This document shows positions 60,134 to 64,000 of a stretch of DNA of 64,000 nucleotides, piece after piece. This DNA comes from Hordeum vulgare subsp. vulgare (lineage: Eukaryota; Streptophyta; Magnoliopsida; Poales; Poaceae). The stretch's first letter is position 1. Each line of letters opens with the position of its first letter. Below the pieces are notes generated by a model. It made no database searches and was not told where the DNA came from. It saw nothing but the letters and a program-made list of their open reading frames with translations. The position numbers were made by a program, and so were the translations under genes. Location: assembly GCF_904849725.1 (NCBI RefSeq), contig NC_058524.1:487885763-487949762 (forward strand), given 5' to 3'.

Positions 60134-61957
60134 TCCACTCGGTTTTTACCGGAATCATGATGAAGATCTTAAAGTATTTGGTACTTATCCTATTGAATCT
60201 TTGTTTACTTTTATGAAATTAAATGATAAGGGACTGGAGATGACTCAACTCTAGGTGGAGAGCGTCCCAATTTCTTGGAGGGTGATGATTCTAGTTATAA
60301 AACTGAAAAAGTTGGTTTAGAGAGGTTAACACTTTCACCAGTGATGTGCCCACTCTCTTGGGTCACAAGGATTTTAATTATGATAATTTCTCTTTAGTAT
60401 AATATATTTCCTTTTTCCAATCCATTATTAGCTCACCCAATTCTTATGAACAAAAGAAAGCTTTTACTCAACATATAGTAGAAACTATATGGTAAAATCT
60501 ATGATGAAAAACTTGAGTTAGAAGTCTCTATACCTACAAAACTGTATCATGAATGGAACCTACTATTAAAATTAAGATCAAATAATCTGAATGAATGCCT
60601 TTTGTGATCTATGTGCTAGTATTTCAACTATACCTAAATCTTTATGTGATGTGCTTGGTCTTAATAATAGTCATGAGTGTTCCCTTAATCTACATCTTGC
60701 GGACTCTACCATCAAGAAACCTTTGGGAAGAATAAATTATGTTCTCATAATTGATAATAGAAATTATGTACATGTAGTTTTTATAGTTCTTTATATTGAA
60801 TGCAACCCATCTTGTCCATTAATACTTGGGAGACTTTTTCTATGAACTATATGTGAATTAACTGATATGAAAGAGGGAAATATACGATTCCAATTCCCAT
60901 TAAAGAAAGGGATGGAACACTTCCCTAGAAAGAGAATAAAACCACCTTATGAATCCATCATTAGGGCTACTTATGGGTGGAATGTCAAAGATGACAACAC
61001 TTGAATCACTTGCATTATGCTTAGCTAGGGGCGTAAAACAATAGCGTTAGTTGGGAGGCAACCCAATAGTTATCATTATATATTTGTTTTTACTTTCTGT
61101 TTGTGTGTGATAGAATGATTGTTGACTCTCTAATTATTGTGTTTTGTGTTTAAATTAGTGTTTGGGCCAAGTAAAGCCTTTGGGATTATTTGGATAATAG
61201 AAGAATTGATGCGATGAAAAAACAAAAACTTTGACGTCCAGTGTAGAATTTCTGTGATTTTAGTGGAACGTCTTTTTGATCTGAATTTTTACACAATATT
61301 GTTATACAAATTCGTCAAGTCTTCCTGATTTTTCAGAAGTTTGAAGTTACAAAAGTATGGTACTTAAGTGTATCTTTACATACTATTCTATTTTCGATAG
61401 ATTCTATTTTTGCTTGCATAGTTTGCTTGTTTTGTTGATGCTATGGATTATATTGGGGGTATAAGTAATGGAGAAATTAGAATAAATTACCTTATGCAAT
61501 AATGAAATATGAATCAATTTTTAACAGTACCTAAAGTATTCAATATGTTTATTATACTAACGGATCTCACAAAGTTTGTATTGATTTTTGTGTGCTGAAT
61601 TTTCATGTTTTGGGTGTTATCGCGATGGACGAAGGAATAAGGATCAGCAAGATTCTAATGTTGGGGATGCCCAAGGGACCCAAAGGTAATATTCTAGGAA
61701 AACTCAAGCGTCTAAGTTTGGGGATGCTCTAGAAGGCATCCCCTCTTTTGTCTCAATCCATAGGCATGTCACTTAGAGCTACGTTTTTATTCATCACATG
61801 ATATGAGTTTTTCTTGGAGCATCATTTGCATTAGTTTGCCTTTTGTTTTTAAGTTTACACATTCATCATTATCTGGATACATCCACTTGATAGAGGCATG
61901 CGATCACCATGATTTATTACAATACTCTTTGTGCTTCACTTATATCTTTTGAGCTTA
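60134..61957 (+). pseudogene. Inverted second copy of the Gypsy E protease region and tail
   Basis: Plus-strand mirror of 60097-58330. FYRNHDEDLKVFGTYPIESL at about 60145 leads to CDLCASISTIPKSLCDVLGL at 60597-60660 and LADSTIKKPLGRIN; the frame stops at 60843. The tail (ATTCTAGGAAAACTCAAGCG, GGGGATGC...GGCATCCCC, CTTTGTGCTTCACTTATATC) mirrors the minus copy. The active-site region reads D-L-C here against D-L-G there. Confidence 0.68.
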
Positions 61958-62618
61958 CACTACTGTAGGAAGGTCCAAAGACGACACGTCAATCAGAGAC
62001 CCTTCACCTAAACTGTGTGCGATTGAGCCATCGCAAATGGTATAGTCATAGCTCGATCGCCAATAAACAAAACTGCGTGCAATGACTGGTCCATCACGCA
62101 CATTTGAGATTAGACTAGCATGTGTGATGCAGGACATACAGTTGGTTCTCATGAACTATTTGCGATTACACAAAATAACACAAATGGTTCACAAAATACA
62201 TATGTGTGCGAAGTAGGGCATACAGTTTGGTTGGAAAAACTGTTTGCATTGATACAGTTAGAACACAAACGAGTTACCATAGCAAGGTGTGTGTGATACC
62301 CGCAAATAGTTCATTCATCACAATCGTGTGGAAAGACCAATATTAACCCAAATGATTCATACTAACAAGTTGTGTGTGTTGTGGGCAGACGGTTCCTGCT
62401 AAACAATTGTATGAGATGTGATTTGCTCTATTTGCACAACATCTATGCTCTAACTATATCACAACCCAACATTATTGTTTCATAACCAACTTTAACATCC
62501 AATTACATAAGTGACTACAGAACACATGTACATTCCTCAATAGAAATTTAAAAGAAGTAGATGATCACCAAATCATATTGTTCTTATGATGACGGTTGTC
62601 GCAGTGCTCTGATTGTGT

Positions 62619-63289
62619 CTATCCCTCTTCATTTGCAGGAAGGAGGGACTTCCTCATGCCAACGATCCTCCTGTACATCTCGTAGTTGTGTACGCGTCCT
62701 TGGCCACGTACTTGATGTGTTCTTCATCCACTTCGTTCACCCAAACCTGGTGCCAGACAGACTTGTCGTTTTCACACTCAACCTTCATATCTCTGTGTTA
62801 GGGGTTGATGATTGCCCCGGCAAGGTCAACCAAGGAGTCCTTTTGCTTCTTCTTCTCGCCGCCCTAGACCTTGTACTAACCTTGAATGTTGACAAGCTTC
62901 TAGCAGGACAAGACTGAAGTCTTCATCACCTTGAGATCATTGGTGGTGTCCACCATTGCGAACCTATAGTCGGGGCTTTTGACAAACCTGGCGTAATGCT
63001 CGCAAGGCCTTGTGGCTAGGCAGTAGTGGTAGACGAGCACGTGATGGCGCGCAGACAACTGGGCGGCGACAACCATCTTATCATGACCGACACGACAGTT
63101 GGTGTAGTCAAGGTTGAAGCCAACCACTTTGTACTTGTCGTCCTCAACAAGCAGCTGCTCCAACGAGTTGATGGAGTTCTCCACAACGACCTGGTCATTG
63201 GTGTACACCACTGAGAGGTCCGTCTTGGTGATGTGGGTGCCCACTTAGACAATACTGGCAAACTGCCGCTCAGCACCGGCAGCCGCCAT
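62619..63289 (-). pseudogene. Captured 3'-5' exonuclease-like (DEDDy) gene, broken
   Basis: Starts ATG 63289 (MAAAGAERQFASIV), then a stop, then 114 clean codons at 63244-62900: VGTHITKTDLSVVYT, KYKVVGFNLDYTNCRVGHDK, HVLVYHYCLATRPCEHYARF, KSPDYRFAMVDTTNDLKVM. Further stops lie at 62900, near 62875, near 62863 and near 62805. The reading then continues KDSLVDLAGAIINP and DEEHIKYVAKDAYTT, with a one-base frameshift before YEMYRRIVGMRKSLL. Layout and motifs fit Werner/RNase D-type exonucleases: exo I (normally F-D-x-E) reads FNLD, exo II TNDLKVM, exo III Y-x-x-K-D. The exo I acids are altered, so the protein would be inactive even without stops. It lies inside the CACTA-like element; related fragments are familiar from other Triticeae CACTA elements. 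Confidence 0.6.
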
Positions 63290-63900
63290 TGGATCCGCGC
63301 GGGAAGGTTGAGGCGATGAAGAGATGTGCATCCTCTCTCTATTAGTTGTCATCATGGGTGTGCTTCTTGTGTTGTGTGACGCGATCGAAAGGTGGAAGAG
63401 ATGAAGTTAAATGGACACGGGAATAAATGAGTGGGCGTCGAACGTCGTGGAATTTGGGCACGTCCGCATGGCAGTTTTTGCAGCCCTTAACTTCATGGTC
63501 GCACATGTATAACTTCATGGTGGTGTCGGGTGTGTCACAAATGCATGTATATGGTGTTCCAAACATGGAGGGATGCTGGTAGAGTGCGCGTGCATGGACG
63601 CGAGCAGAGCATGCCGAGGCCACCTCGACTGGGCGCCTCATGCGTAGAGCAGTTTGCGATGATGCGTACAGAACGACCATTTTCTATGTAATAAAACACA
63701 AACATTTTTTAATTATTAATCGTTTGTGTACTTGTCATTTCTCCCTCCTCCGTCTTGGCTTGTCACCGTGTTGCCACTCGCGGATTCTAGTGCATGCTTC
63801 GGGAGCATGCACGCGTTCCTTTTGACCTTCCCATTCCCGCGCAACCATGCAGGATCCCGTGCAAGCTTCCCGCCCGTGTCGCCTAAATCCCACAAACCCC
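63290..63900. other. CACTA interior between the exonuclease relic and the right-edge promoter
   Basis: About 600 bases with no supported gene. A minus-strand frame of 112 codons at 63342-63680 has no recognisable domain and no neighbourly support, so I leave it uncalled. AGTTTGCGATGATGCG near 63650 resembles the subterminal words of the element. Confidence 0.4.
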
Positions 63901-63919
63901 AATGCTTGGCCGCCTACTT

Positions 63920-64000
63920 TATAAACCCTCACGACAGGCGTGTGCACACCATATTCATACCCTCTCTCCCCTTAGCATCTCTAATTTGCTTCTCCCCAAG
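63920..64000 (+). promoter_or_regulatory. Candidate promoter and start of a leader at the right edge
   Basis: TATAAA at 63920-63925, followed after about 30 bases by a CT-rich stretch (CCTCTCTCCCCTTAGC) typical of plant 5' leaders. The downstream gene, possibly the CACTA transposase, would be outside the window. Confidence 0.35.

Larger units (their letters stand above)
40838..61957 (-). mobile_element. Sabrina-like Gypsy element E (3' LTR, interior, inverted second copy)
   Basis: The minus-strand 3' LTR runs from 56468 (TGATACGTCTCC) to 40838 (TGATATGTGTTGG on the plus strand), about 1.51 kb once the CACTA insertion is removed. Adjacent interior sequence at 56469-60097 and a protease-like segment match what I recall of the Triticeae Sabrina family. 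From 60134 to 61957 the same interior recurs in the opposite orientation. The 5' LTR is not seen. Family name moderately sure; LTR assignment firm. Confidence 0.7.
61958..64000. mobile_element. Second CACTA-like transposon, left end (runs off the right edge)
   Basis: Starts CACTACTGTAGGAAGG and cuts into the inverted Gypsy E copy. The first 450 bases repeat GTGTGCGAT/GTGTGTGAT-like words and ATAGTTCATTC variants, as CACTA subterminal regions do. The preceding triplet is TTA; the other end is not in the window. It carries an exonuclease-like pseudogene. The subterminal words differ from those of the element at 41729, so it is a different family. Confidence 0.6.

Noticed and set aside
62561..62917. 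Plus-strand frame of 118 codons
   Set aside because: It is antisense to the exonuclease pseudogene, whose minus-strand motifs are far more convincing.

Overview
The window is nuclear DNA from a Triticeae grass (wheat, goatgrass or barley lineage). The evidence is the dense nest of LTR retrotransposons, including a BARE/WIS/Angela-type Copia element with its typical LTR, large CACTA transposons, Stowaway and Tourist-like MITEs, and a GC-rich, monocot-style first exon in the only intact host gene. There are no prokaryotic features. Family names beyond superfamily come from recalled sequence and were not searched.

Layout. 1-18935: a decayed minus-strand Ty3/Gypsy element (B). It is interrupted in its RNase H by a second minus-strand Gypsy element (A, 1-2107, running off the left edge). 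Its roughly 4.9-kb LTR is split by a complete Angela-like Copia element (8779-16935, target duplication CATAG). 18936-28344: a duplicated LINE 3' end, split by a complete Gypsy-type element D (19326-28142, target duplication CGTGA). D carries gag and an unrelated second ORF but no pol. 28345-35875: a small gene island. It holds a four-exon GT14 glycosyltransferase gene (minus strand, 29881-34297, 438 codons), MITEs around it and in its third intron, and a 3 x 62-bp repeat.

35876-64000: a second nest. A broken Copia element (about 35876-40837) contains a promoterless solo LTR. It is cut off by the 3' LTR of a Sabrina-like Gypsy element (40838-56468). That LTR is itself split by a 14.1-kb non-autonomous CACTA element (41729-55845, target duplication TGT). 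Most of the CACTA element is a 30-unit, roughly 396-bp tandem array in which every unit contains a purine/pyrimidine hairpin. The Gypsy interior follows, then a 1.8-kb inverted repeat with a 36-bp spacer, and at the right edge a second CACTA-like element carrying a captured, broken 3'-5' exonuclease gene.

Only the GT14 gene looks like a working host gene. The most unusual structures are the hairpin array, the apparent second transcription unit of element D (LTR-like promoter, possible spliced leader, ORF2), the large inverted repeat and the captured exonuclease.
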